Shown: positions 54,960-64,000 of the stretch, piece by piece
How the letters are laid out: the number at the start of each line of letters is the position of its first letter
Position numbering within the stretch: position 1 is the first letter of the stretch
Assembly (NCBI GenBank): GCA_024516035.1
Contig: CM044958.1
Coordinates: 1,419,566 to 1,483,565, forward strand
DNA from: Bactericera cockerelli
Taxonomy: Eukaryota; Arthropoda; Insecta; Hemiptera; Triozidae
Direction: 5' to 3'
Length of the DNA stretch: 64,000 bases
Made by a program: the position numbers and the translations under genes
Notes under the pieces: model-generated
The model's input: only the letters and a program-made list of their open reading frames with translations
Told to the model about the DNA's origin: nothing
Databases searched by the model: none

Positions 54960-55437
54960 ATTCAAATTCAAGGTCATATGAAATGAAGGTCGTTCCATTT
55001 CAAGGTCAGTCTAGTTCAAGCTCTTACCATTTCAAGGTCATTCGAGGTCAAGTTCGTACCATTTGGAGGTCGTTGAAATTTTACCATGAAATAGTTCAAG
55101 ATTTTACCATTTTAAGGTCATTCAAATCCAAGATCATATTATTTCAAGGTCGTCTTATTTCAAGGTCGTTCAAATTCAAGTTCATATTAGTTCAAGGTCG
55201 TACCTTTTCAAGGTCACTCTAGGTCAAGATCAAACCATTTCAGGGTATTTCAAATTCAAAAATTAGTTCAAGGTCGTTCCATTTTAAAGCCATTCTAATT
55301 GTAGGTCGTTAAGTTTTAAGGTCTTATAATTCAAGGTCGTTTCGTTTCAAGGTCATTATAATTCAAGGCCGTTCAAATTCAAGGGCATATTAGTTCAAGG
55401 TCATTCTGGATCAAGGTCGTACCATTTCAATTATGTG
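54960..55437 (+). repeat. Degenerate TCAAGGTCR array (nuclear-receptor half-sites)
   Basis: Short degenerate units such as TTTCAAGGTCATTC, TTCAAGGTCGTTC, CCATTTCAAGG recur throughout 478 bp. By eye there are about seven exact TCAAGGTCA, about seven TCAAGGTCG and several one-mismatch sites, mostly on the plus strand. TCAAGGTCA is the established binding site of monomeric receptors FTZ-F1/SF-1 and ERR. Whether it is more than a low-complexity satellite is unknown. Confidence 0.8.
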
Positions 55438-55654
55438 CAGAATAAATTTTCTATTCACTCCATAGTTTTCGAGAAAAATTGACCTCGTCACATAAGCGCT
55501 ACCACCCTGTACATACAAAATAATGCATACCTCTATTGTACCTTCAAATAATATAATAAATTTAATACAACATACATGTATGTACTAACTTTGCATAGAT
55601 GCATCCCAACTATCCCTTATTGTAGTAGGTACTTATATTTTTTGTTTAATTTTT

Positions 55655-56211
55655 TTTTTTTTAAAGTGGGGTTTTAACGTCGCTTTCAACTGCCATGGTC
55701 ATATCACGACGGGGGTTTTACCCTCCATTCGCAGGAAACTCACAAACCTGCTACTCACATTGACCTCACCCAGCCTGAGTGGGGCCGGGAAAAGCCAGCG
55801 TCACGAGAATTAGAATTTGAATGGTCACCCATCCAAGTCTTAACCTCGCTGGATGTCGCTTAACTTCGGTGTTCTGAAGGGAACCGGTGTATTCAACATG
55901 CCATCGACGCTGGCTAGTTTAATTTTAATGAGCCGTATATTTTTTTTTTTTAAAGTGGGGTTTAACGTCGCTTTCAACTGCCATGGTCATATCACGACGG
56001 GGGTTTTACCCTCCATTCGCAGGAAACTCACAAACCTGCTGCTCACATTGACCTCACCCAGCCTGAGTGGGGCCGGGAAAAGCTAGCGTCACGAGAATTA
56101 GAATTTGAATGGTCACCCATCCAAGTCTTAACCTCGCTGGATGTCGCTTAACTTCGGTGTTCTGAAGGGAACCGGTGTATTCAACATGCCATTGACGCTG
56201 GCTAGTTTAAT
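55655..56211 (-). mobile_element. Two head-to-tail family F (5S) SINEs
   Basis: Copies at about 55655-55917 and 55938-56211, same strand, nearly identical, each with the full 5S-like head (CTTGGATGGGTGACCATTC, AGTTAAGCGACATCCAGCG) and GTTAAACCCCACTTTAAAA-type tail. Both are followed by AGTTTAATTTTAATGAGCCG, so SINE plus flank were duplicated, or a second copy inserted at the duplicated site. Confidence 0.88.
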
Positions 56212-56394
56212 TTTAATGAGCCGTATATTTACTTACATAATTTACTTACATAATACTTTCATAATTAGCATTGCCTTCTGAAGAAATGAGTGCATTGTTT
56301 TATTTATAAAATGAAAAGAAATAAAAAGTAAATAAGTTCGTTTAAAATCGAATACAAATTTACATTTTCTCAAAATAATACAATATGGAAAGTC

Positions 56395-56535
56395 TGGTTG
56401 CCCGGGGGGACCTTACCAGAGTTGGCGTTAAGAAGCGCATCAAGCCATACGAAGAAGAGGTTGGAGTGCCAGAACCAACACCAACCAACCTGAATCATGA
56501 GGAAAAGGTTGACTCATGCCAACCCAAAAAAATAA
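56395..56535 (+). mobile_element. SINE family D, 3' end only
   Basis: AGAGTTGGCGTTAAGAAGCG, CATCAAGCCATAC, CCAACCAACCTGAATCATGA, GTTGACTCATGCCAACCC. Confidence 0.7.
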
Positions 56536-56832
56536 GTTCTGGGCTAGCTTTATGCTTTGCCCTTATTAGATTTCATGTCATTATATCATTTTTTTGAATG
56601 ACAGGAAAATCTTCTTAAGACACTCAGCCAAGAAATTAATGTAAAATAATTCGAAAAAGTTAAGGAGCCTCCCGAAGGGTTCCTTTACTTTTTTGAATGC
56701 TTCACTACCCACAAAAATAGTAAAGAGGCCTTCACTACAAAAAAATGCATTTGAATTTGAAATTTTCTAGGAATGATGTTGAATAAGGGCTTACCATTAT
56801 TTTTATTCCTATCCTAAATAACCATTATTATA

Positions 56833-57045
56833 ATAATAACACTCTTCAGTAGAAGATAACCCCACCAGGCGAGGTTAATGCTCAAAGCATTTTCTACCAC
56901 CTGACCCTCAGAGTCTTATTATTATGTGGTCACAAACTCAAATTAATGAGGAAAAATTCATGCACTGGGTGGGATTCGAACCAACGGATTACTACGCTAC
57001 CTGGATTACCAGACTAGTGCGTTAAACACTTGACTACCAGTGCAC
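56833..57045 (-). mobile_element. SINE family C, full length
   Basis: Reverse of GTGCACTGGTAGTCAAGTG, TCTGGTAATCCAGGTAGCGT, GGTTCGAATCCCACCCAGTG, CATGAATTTTTCCTCATTAA, GGTGGTAGAAAATGCTTTGA, CTACTGAAGAGTGTTATTAT. Confidence 0.87.
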
Positions 57046-57169
57046 GGTAGCCAAGTATTTTACATCTGGTGGTTGATGTGAAGTAATAAAATTATAATTT
57101 TACATCAACAAGAAAATGCGTCTTAAATTAACGGCTACCCTGTAGTACTCCTAAGATAAACAAGAAACC

Positions 57170-57990
57170 CTCAACCCTTTTCTCTTCCTCCTTCTCCCTT
57201 CTCCCCTCTCCCCTCCTTTTCCTTCTCCCTCTACCTCCCCTCTCCCCCCCACCCTGTGTCTAGGAATCGGAAAACTGTTTGCATGGCTGACTTTTCATTC
57301 AATCAGAATTCAAAATTTTCCCACAGTCCACTCTGTCATTGTTGAGAAAATGGACGGATTGAGATGAAATTGGGGAGGGAGAGGAGAATATTGAGGAAGA
57401 GGGAGGGAGGAGGATATAGAGAGATAATGAGGAGAGAGGGGGATGCTTTGAAAGATGATAAAATGGAGGAGGAGAAAAAGGAAGAGAGAAGAGGAGAGAA
57501 AAAAGAGTTAATAACAATAGAAAGGAGTAGTAGGGTGATGAAATATGGAGGAGAAAGAAGAGAAAATAAAAGAGTTGTAAAAAAACAGAAAGAGACAAAG
57601 AAGAGGAGAAGGAAAGAAAGAGGAGAAGAAATAGGTAATAATAGAAAGGAGGAGAAGGATGATGAAATGGAGGAAAAGGAATAAAAGGTTGAGGAGAAGG
57701 AAAAACAGACTAAGAGACAGTTGTAAAGAAACAGAGAGAGAAACAAGAAGAGGAGGAGAAGGAGAAGGAGGAAGAGATCAAAAAAGGATGAGGAGAAGGA
57801 ATTAAGAACAGAATAAAATAAATAGAGAATAGAAGTAGGATGGAGAAATAGAGAGATTTAACTCTCCCTAGAATATGACAAACGAGGAGGAAAATAAGGA
57901 GGAAAGGGAAGAGGAGGAGAAAAAGAGGACATGGGATAATGAGGGGAAGGAGAAGGAAGGCAAAAAAGAGGAATAGAGGAGGGAGTTTAA
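57170..57990. repeat. Polypyrimidine tract then polypurine block
   Basis: 57170-57260 is C/T-rich (CCTTCTCCCTTCTCCCCTCT). 57360-57990 is G/A-rich (GAGGAGGAGAAAAAGGAAGA). Open frames on both strands here are compositional, not genes. Confidence 0.9.
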
Positions 57991-58318
57991 ACTGTGAGAG
58001 GACAAAGGTGGGACTTAAGCTGTTATGACAAATTCGGTAGAGGGATTTTACAACTAAACCTTAATACCTTTCACTGTCCCTTTATTCCCTCTATACGTCG
58101 AATTTCTACCTCTATTTTTTTCTCAATCCCTCTGATTTATTCTTTACCATCTCTATTAATGCTCATCACTCTAAATCTGTTAGAATTAGCTTGAGAGGTA
58201 ATTATTTTGTAATCTAAAATTATTGTAATTAAAGTTGAAAATTCAAATTTAACTTCGTTCTCTATTTTTGACTCTTTCACTTGAAATTCTTTTGTCTTTT
58301 TTTTTAAGTATAAAAATG

Positions 58319-58775
58319 GTGTTAATCACTTTCGCGATATCACAACAACTCAAACTCGCTTTACTAAATCTACGCTGAAACCGGTACTCGAACCACCGAC
58401 CTCCAGGTTGCAAATCCACCGCCTTATCGATCAAGCTACTGAGGTCGGTTCGACATTAACTTTCGAGATACTTTCTATCGTCTCCCTTTCTGTTTTTTTT
58501 GTCTCTTTCAGTTGAAATAGGGTGATAGTCTGACATTCATGTCCACTTGAACACTGAACTAGCACATCAGACATAAATCGTCCGTATTGTTTACTAAAAC
58601 CAAACAGTTAGTAGTGGATATCAAATTTGTGTTAATATCACAATTTTTCGTTCATATCACACTTAGTGAAAATCATCACACTGCTAAATTTTTACCGAAC
58701 TGGGGACTCAAACCACCGAGCTTCAGGTTACAAGTCCACTGCTTTGTCGATGTAGCTACTGAAATCGGACTGCAT
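58319..58775 (-). mobile_element. Two SINE family E copies
   Basis: 58319-58450: ACCGACCTCAGTAGCTTGAT reversed, GGTGGTTCGAGTACC, GAGTTGTTGTGATATCGC. 58625-58775: decayed copy, CTGTAACCTGAAGCTCGGTG, GTTTGAGTCCCC. Confidence 0.8.
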
Positions 58776-58949
58776 TTGCTATTTTTTTTTTCTTTCTTTC
58801 TTTTCAGACTTCACGGTACCTTTGAGTGACAAATACGGTCTATACTTATTTTAATCTGTCTTGAGATGTCCCTTTGAAATGTTACAAGTCAGGCAAACTT
58901 CAACATTGTCTTTTCATGTTGGAATGAACACCATTAAAACTTGAAAACA

Positions 58950-61160
58950 GAAGAATATTTATCACTTCCCCTTCCTTATCATTTATATCATTTCCCCCCT
59001 TATCACTTCTATCACTTCCCCTTCCTTACCACTTATATCATTTCCCCTCTTTATCACTTCTATCACTTCCCCTTCCTTATCACTTATATCATTTCCCCTC
59101 CTTATCACTTCCCCTTCTTTATCACTTATATCATTTCCCCTCCTTATCACTTCTACCACTTCCCCTTCCTTATCACTTATATCATTTCCCCTCCTTATCA
59201 CTTCCCCTTCTTTATAACTTATATCATTTCCCCTCCTTATCACTTCCCCTTCTTTATAACTTATATCATTTCCCCCCCCTATCACTTCTATCACTTCGCC
59301 ATCCTTATCACATATATGTTCCCCCCCCCTTATCACTTCCCCTTCCTTATCACTTATATCATTTCCCCCCCTTATCACTTCTATCACTTCCCCTTCCTTA
59401 TCACTTATATCATTTCCCCTCTTTATCACTTCCCCTTCTTTCCTTCTTTATCACTTATATCATTTCCCCTCTTTATCACTTCCCTTTCTTTATAACTTAT
59501 ATCATTTCCCCCCCTTATCACTTCTATCACTTCCCCTTCCTTATCACTTATATCATTTCCCCTCTTTATCACTTCCCCTTCTTTATAACTTATATCATTT
59601 CCCCCCTTATCACTTCTATCACTTCCCCATCCTTATCACTTATATGATTTCCCCCCTTATCACTTCCCCTTCCTTATCACTTATATCATTTCCCCTCTTT
59701 ATCACTTCCCCTTCTTTATAACTTATATCATTTCCCCTCTTTATCACTTCCCCTTCTTTATAACTTATATCATTTCCCCCCTTATCACTTCTATCACTTC
59801 CCTTCCTTATCACTTATATCATTTCCCCTCTTTATCACTTCCCCTTCTTTATCACTTATATCATTTCCCCCCTTATCACTTCTATCACTTCCCCATCCTT
59901 ATCACTTATATGATTTCCCCCCTTATCACTTCCCCTTCCTTATCACTTATATCATTTCCCCTCCTTATCACTTCCCCTTCTTTATCACTTCTATTACTTC
60001 CCCTTCCTTATCACTTCTATCACTTCCCCTTCCTTATCTCTTATATCTTTTCCATCCTATCATTTCTCACTTCTATCACTTCCCCTTCTTTATCACTTCT
60101 ATCATTTCCCCTCATCACTTCTATTTCCTTATCATAAAAATAAGGAGGTGTCATATTAAACTGTTAGCGTAATGAGACTTCTTGTCTCGAGCCGACAGTC
60201 TAAATAAAGCACTACTATACTATCACTTTTAACAAATTGCCCTTTCTTATCACTTATCTATCACTTCCCCTGCTTTATAACTTCTATCATTTACCCCTCC
60301 TTATCACTTTTAACACTTCCCCCTCCTTTTCTTCCATTTGATTTCTCCCTCCTATCATCTCCTCTTTCCCCTCATACTTTTTCCACCTCCTTCTTTTTCT
60401 ACCATTTTTTCCTCCTTTTATTTTAATTATTTTCCCTCCTATCATTTAGCCCTTCTTATCCCTACTATCATTACCCCTTTGTTTCCTCTGATTTCTGTCT
60501 CCTATTATTTCTCCTTTCCTTTTCTATTATTTCCCCTCCTATCATCTCCCCTTACTTTTATTTCTCCCCATCCCCTCCTTATTCCTACTATCATTTCCCC
60601 TTCTTTCCCTCTGGTTTTTTTCTCTCTCTATCATCTCTTCATTCCCCTTCTATCATTCCCCCTTACTTTCATTTCTCCCCATTCCCTCCGTATTCCTTAC
60701 TATCATTACCCCTTTGTTTCCTCTAATTTATTCCTCCTATCTACTCTCTTTTCCTCTCCCACCATTCCCCCTCCTATCATTTTCCCTCCTGTCATTCCCC
60801 TATCTCCTCCTTATTCCTATTATCATTTCCCCTTCTTTCCCTCTAATTTCTACCTCCGATCATATCTCCTTTCTTCTCCCATCATTTCCCCTCCTATCAT
60901 TACCCCTCCTCCCATGCCCCCATATTTTCCTTATTCCAACCCCCCAATTTCCCTTCTTTCCCTCTGATTTCTACCTCCCATCATCTCCCCTTTCCTTTCC
61001 TATCATTTCTCCATCCTCTCATTTCCCCTCCTATCATTTCCCCTCCTATCTTTTCATTCTTTTCCCCCTCCTTTCATTTCCCCTCCTCTCATTTCCCCAT
61101 CCTATAATTTCCCCCTCCTTTCGATTCCCCTTTCTTTCACTCTCCCCCCATCCGTGGTGT
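58950..61160. repeat. 2.2-kb polypyrimidine satellite (TATCACTTCCCC units)
   Basis: CTTATATCATTTCCCC and TATCACTTCCCCTTCC units of variable spacing, almost free of purine-rich words on this strand, becoming irregular after 60240. Interrupted at about 60137-60225 by a unique insert (AAGGAGGTGTCATATTAAAC, CTTGTCTCGAGCCGACAG, CTAAATAAAGCACTACTATA) with an AATAAA-like tail. Confidence 0.9.
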
Positions 61161-61289
61161 TTTTTTAAGGACCAGGGAGCAGGAAAATGATTGTAAATAT
61201 TATTCAACGTCCGTGACGCTCTAATGACGACGCGGTTCAGAAAGTCTCTTTCAGAAATATCACTTGAGAGGATGCTTTGGAAAGTGTTT

Positions 61290-61640
61290 CTCTTTCTCAA
61301 GATGAAGAATATGAAGAATAAGAAGAAGCAGAAGAAGAGGAAAAAAGAAGACAGCAGTTGAAAACAGAAGGAAATACTTCCGATTTCCAATGTTAGAAAT
61401 TAGCGGAAGTAAAATATTAAAAAAAATGATAAGGATAGAAAAAACAGATAGAATTGTTTTTAAAGTAAAAGTAGAAAGAGACATTGCAGAGGCAGAAAAA
61501 ATTGAAAAGTTGTAGAAGGGAATGAAAAAATAGATAGAGATTATTTCAAGTAGAAGGAGAAACATAAAAAAGAGACATTGAATATGATTAAGATAAAGAC
61601 GAGGAAAAAAAAGAGATAATGGTATAAGATGAAAAATAGG
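61290..61640. repeat. Polypurine stretch
   Basis: AAGAAGAGGAAAAAAGAAGA-type G/A-rich sequence with an ACTTCCGA palindrome fragment at 61376-61412. No coding signal. Confidence 0.7.
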
Positions 61641-61646
61641 ACAAAA

Positions 61647-61800
61647 AAGGAGAAACCGAACTCCGTAGCTTCATCGATAAGGCACCAGATTTGTAACCTG
61701 AAGGTCGGCGGTTCAAGTCCCGGTTTCAGCTTAGATTTAGTAAAGCTGGTTTGAGTAGATGTGATATCACGTAGGTGATATCACAAATATGATAACTAAT
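61647..61800 (+). mobile_element. SINE family E
   Basis: GAACTCCGTAGCTTCATCGA, GGCACCAGATTTGTAACCTG, GGCGGTTCAAGTCCCGGTTT, TTTGAGTAGATGTGATATCA, AATATGATAACT. Confidence 0.85.
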
Positions 61801-61873
61801 AATAATATATATACGAGTATAAAAAAATGGAGGAGAAATGATAGGGAAAAAGAGAAACAAAATGTAGCAAAAG

Positions 61874-62560
61874 TGGAGAGATAAAATGGATGTGAAAGAA
61901 GTGGAGAGGAAAAATGGATGCGAGAGAAGTGGAGAGGAAAAATGGATGCGAGAGAAGTGGAGAGGAAAAATGCATGCGAGAGGAGTGGAGAGGAGAAATG
62001 GATGCGAGAGGAGTGGAGAGGAGAAATGGATGCGAGAGGAGTGGAGAGGAGAAATGGATGCGAGAGGAGTGGAGAGGAAAAATGGATGCGAGAGGAGTGG
62101 AGAGGAGAAATGGATGCGAGAGGAGTGGAGAGGAAAAATGCATGCGAGAGGAGTGGAGAGGAGAAATGGATGCGAGAGGAGTGGAGAGGAGAAATGGATG
62201 CGAGAGAAGTGGAGAGGAAAAATGCATGCGAGAGGAGTGGAGAGGAGAAATGGATGCGAGAGGAGTGGAGAGGAGAAATGCATGCGAGAGGAGTGGAGAG
62301 GAGAAATGGATGCGAGAGGAGTGGAGAGGAAAAATGGATGCGAGAGGAGTGGAGAGGAGAAATGGATGCGAGAGGAGTGGAGAGGAAAAATGCATGCGAG
62401 AGGAGTGGAGAGGAGAAATGCATGCGAGAGGAGTGGAGAGGAGAAATGGATGCGAGAGGAGTGGAGAGGAGAAATGGATGCGAGAGGAGTGGAGAGGAAA
62501 AATGCATGCGAGAGGAGTGGAGAGGAGAAATGCATGCGAGAGGAGTGGAGAGGAAAATAA
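61874..62560 (+). repeat. 28-bp polypurine minisatellite x ~24, open in all frames
   Basis: Unit GAAATGGATGCGAGAGGAGT + GGAGAGGA, with GGATG/GCATG and GAGA/AAAA variants. With a 28-bp period and no stop in the unit, the frames cycle and long open frames appear on both strands (over 220 codons). Not a gene. Confidence 0.95.
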
Positions 62561-62599
62561 TGGACGAGAAAAGAGAAGAACTAAAACTTGAGTGAAAAA

Positions 62600-63075
62600 T
62601 AAAGATTAAGTTGAGGGCTTTGTGAAGTGGGAGAAAGATATTGAAGGTTTTTAGGTCAGGAGTATTATGTTGTGCTTTGTTTTGGCTAACCCTTGTTATC
62701 TTTGAAGGGTGTGAGGACTTAAGATGGCTTCAAACTATCAGATTTATCTTAAGATGGCTTCAAACTTTCAGATTTATCCGTCAGATAAATCTGAAGCACT
62801 AAACCGAGTGTGCACGTAGAAATCTGACAGAATGGTAATTTTGGACTGAACTGTCGATATCGGCCGGATGAGCAATTGAAATTTACCTGGTTACTATTCT
62901 CATGGGTAATGAACCTTTATCATTTTATTATTATCCGACCTGGTTGCAGGATTTTTCAGTGAAAACCTCACAATTAACACTGCGACGTAGTTAGATTTAT
63001 TGTGACCAGTTGATTCTATTCAGTTTTAACGTCCTGATTTGAAATAAGTAGTCAGGACGCGAGTTTTACACTCCA
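62600..63075. other. Unassigned, small hairpin
   Basis: A 30-bp direct repeat (AAGATGGCTTCAAAC at 62722 and 62752) is followed by a hairpin CAGATTTATC/GATAAATCTG. Otherwise nothing recognised. Confidence 0.5.
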
Positions 63076-63335
63076 TTCGCCAGCGTCGATGGCATGTTGA
63101 ATACACCGGTTCCCTTCAGAACACCGAAGTTAAGCGACATCCAGCGAGGTTAAGACTTGGATGGGTGACCATTCAAATTCTAATTCTCGTGACGCTGGCT
63201 TTTCCCGGCCCCACTCAGGCTGGGTGAGGTCAATGTGAGTAGCAGGTTTGTGAGTTTCCTGCGAATGGAGGGTAAAACCCCCGTCGTGATATGACCATGG
63301 CAGTTGAAAGCGACGTTAAACCCCACTTAAAAAAA
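63076..63335 (+). mobile_element. 5S-derived SINE, family F, best-preserved copy
   Basis: CAGCGTCGATGGCATGTTGA, ATACACCGGTTCCCTTC, GAAGTTAAGCGACATCC, CTTGGATGGGTGACCATTC, core CCCCACTCAGGCTGGGTGAG, GCGAATGGAGGGTAAAACCC, GTTAAACCCCACTTAAAA. Confidence 0.92.
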
Positions 63336-63520
63336 ACACTCCATTCGCTGGGAATCGTACCAGGTATCCACATTAACCTCACCGAGCCTGGGTATGGCCC
63401 ACCTCGATGGTTCGGAGGAAACAGAATTTTCTGTGTGAAAATTCTGCCCCAACCGGGGATCGAACTCGGGATCTCTGGACTACGGGCAGTGGTCATAACC
63501 GTTACGCCACAGAGGCTGGG
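63336..63520 (-). mobile_element. SINE family D
   Basis: Reversed: CAGCCTCTGTGGCGTAACGG, TGACCACTGCCCGTAGTCC, GAGTTCGATCCCCGGTTGGG, then core AGGCTCGGTGAGGTTAATG and AGCGAATGGAGTG. Its core faces that of the adjacent family F copy. Confidence 0.86.
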
Positions 63521-63544
63521 CTTATGGAGAGGCGATCCACAGCT

Positions 63545-63695
63545 ATCCACATATTTGTGTTAATCACTTTCGTGATATATTATCACAACTACTCAAACTC
63601 GCTTTACTAAATCTACACTGAAAACCGGGACTTGAACCACCGACCTCCAGGTTACAAGTCCGTCGCCTTATCAATCAAGCTACTGAGGTCGGTAA
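63545..63695 (-). mobile_element. SINE family E
   Basis: Reversed: ACCGACCTCAGTAGCTTGAT, GGTGGTTCAAGTCCCGGTTT, GAGTTTGAGTAGTTGTGATA, CACGAAAGTGATTAACAC. Confidence 0.87.
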
Positions 63696-63715
63696 ATTAG
63701 GCGATGTTCTTATTA

Positions 63716-63815
63716 CTATAGTGCGCTGTGATTGGTTGAAACTCCGACTGGAGCCTATGTCAAGCTTAACTTTAATTCTGATTCATAATGTGGCCCTAAG
63801 AGTCTTCATTATTTT
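63716..63815 (+). repeat. Dispersed repeat GTGCGCTGTGATTGGTT, copy 2
   Basis: See the copy at 37198-37310; shared TGCGCTGTG.TTGGTT, AAACT.CGACT.GAG and TGGCCCTAAGAGT. Confidence 0.6.
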
Positions 63816-63865
63816 TACTTTCTATTACCTTTAAGGAATTGAAAGTATTGTTTTTGGTCGGTTTT

Positions 63866-64000
63866 AATTTGGTTTTAACATCGCTGTCAACTGAATTGTC
63901 ACATGACGACGGGGGTTTTACCCTTAATTCACAGGAAACTCACAAACCAACTACCCATATTAACCTCACCCGGTCTGGGTTGGAATAACAGCATCACGAA
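63866..64000 (-). mobile_element. SINE family F, cut by window edge
   Basis: Reversed 3' half: GTTAAAACCAAATT, CACATGACGACGGGGGTTTT, TCACAGGAAACTCACAAACC, CACCCGGTCTGGG, GCATCACGAA. The head lies beyond 64000. Confidence 0.78.

Noticed and set aside
57264..57330. Next MANBA exon after CCCACCCTGTGTCTAG
   Set aside because: Translation in the required phase gives no match to the expected EYGGKWKMLHYFA block, and no following donor fits.
57364..57684. Lys/Glu/Arg-rich plus-strand frame of about 106 codons
   Set aside because: Low-complexity polypurine translation; both strands open by composition alone.
58941..61190. Open frames rich in Ser/Pro/Phe/Tyr (plus) and Glu/Gly/Ile (minus)
   Set aside because: Products of the polypyrimidine satellite. 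The repeated peptide follows the DNA unit, not a domain.
61726..62595. Long open frames (up to 269 codons) on both strands
   Set aside because: They come entirely from the 28-bp minisatellite, whose unit lacks stops in every frame; no start context, splice structure or protein-like composition.
63076..63180. 5S rRNA gene
   Set aside because: Only the 5S-like 5' part is present; it runs into a SINE core and recurs at dispersed sites.

Overview
The window is a 64 kb piece of an AT-rich, intron-containing animal nuclear genome, most probably an arthropod. The U1 snRNA-derived fragment at 41439 resembles my recollection of insect U1 around the Sm site, and the mobile elements (R2-type and Jockey-like LINEs, pogo-like DNA element, many tRNA- and 5S-derived SINEs) fit an invertebrate. 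I would not name a species. Three protein genes are supported; all else is retroposons, DNA transposons and tandem arrays.

Gene layout. (1) UTP25, a nucleolar small-subunit processome factor, lies on the minus strand: seven exons between 9497 and 882, with the 3' exons beyond the left edge. (2) A divergent plus-strand gene, 10669-18322, seven exons, 392 residues, carries a CCHC finger with UBZ4 spacing; its orthology is unresolved (RAP80-like at best). About 1.17 kb separates the two start codons, so they probably share a bidirectional promoter. (3) MANBA, lysosomal beta-mannosidase (GH2), lies on the plus strand: eleven exons from 26389 to 53227, last exons beyond the right edge. Both catalytic glutamates are present, but exon 7 has an apparent one-base deletion. 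The three genes show no shared pathway; their proximity looks like ordinary linkage.

Repeat landscape. At least eight SINE types recur. I label them by head: A (GTCCCGG..TAGCTCAGTGG), B (CACCGTGGCAGAGTGAGTTAGC), C (AGTCAAGTGGTTAACGCGC), D (CCTCCGTGGCGTAACGG), E (CGACCTCAGTAGCTTGATCG), F (5S rRNA-derived head), G (GCGATTAGCTCAGTG) and H (another tRNA-like head on a B body). D and F share a central core although their heads derive from different RNAs; A/B, H/B and possibly G/C chimeras show module exchange. Many elements end in (TTA)n or (AAT)n tails, as do several LINE 3' ends. DNA elements include a 2.76 kb hAT-like element with an 8-bp target duplication inside a LINE, a 3.4 kb element with GTATCCCAGACAGCAC termini, a 1.75 kb pogo-like element with TA duplication, and short inverted-repeat elements.

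Most unusual features. Several minisatellites start at RNA-processing sites of the host genes and have copied them: a UTP25 splice donor (about 15 copies), a UTP25 splice acceptor (8 extra copies), the MANBA exon 2 donor (21 bp x 11) and the polyadenylation region of the UBZ gene (72 bp x 14). A SINE insertion duplicated another UTP25 donor through its 21-bp target duplication. Eight of ten visible MANBA acceptors lie within 36 bp of a transposon end. A U1 snRNA 5' fragment is joined to a truncated R2-type LINE. A 480-bp array of AAGGTC nuclear-receptor half-sites and a 5 kb alternation of polypyrimidine and polypurine blocks occupy MANBA intron 11.
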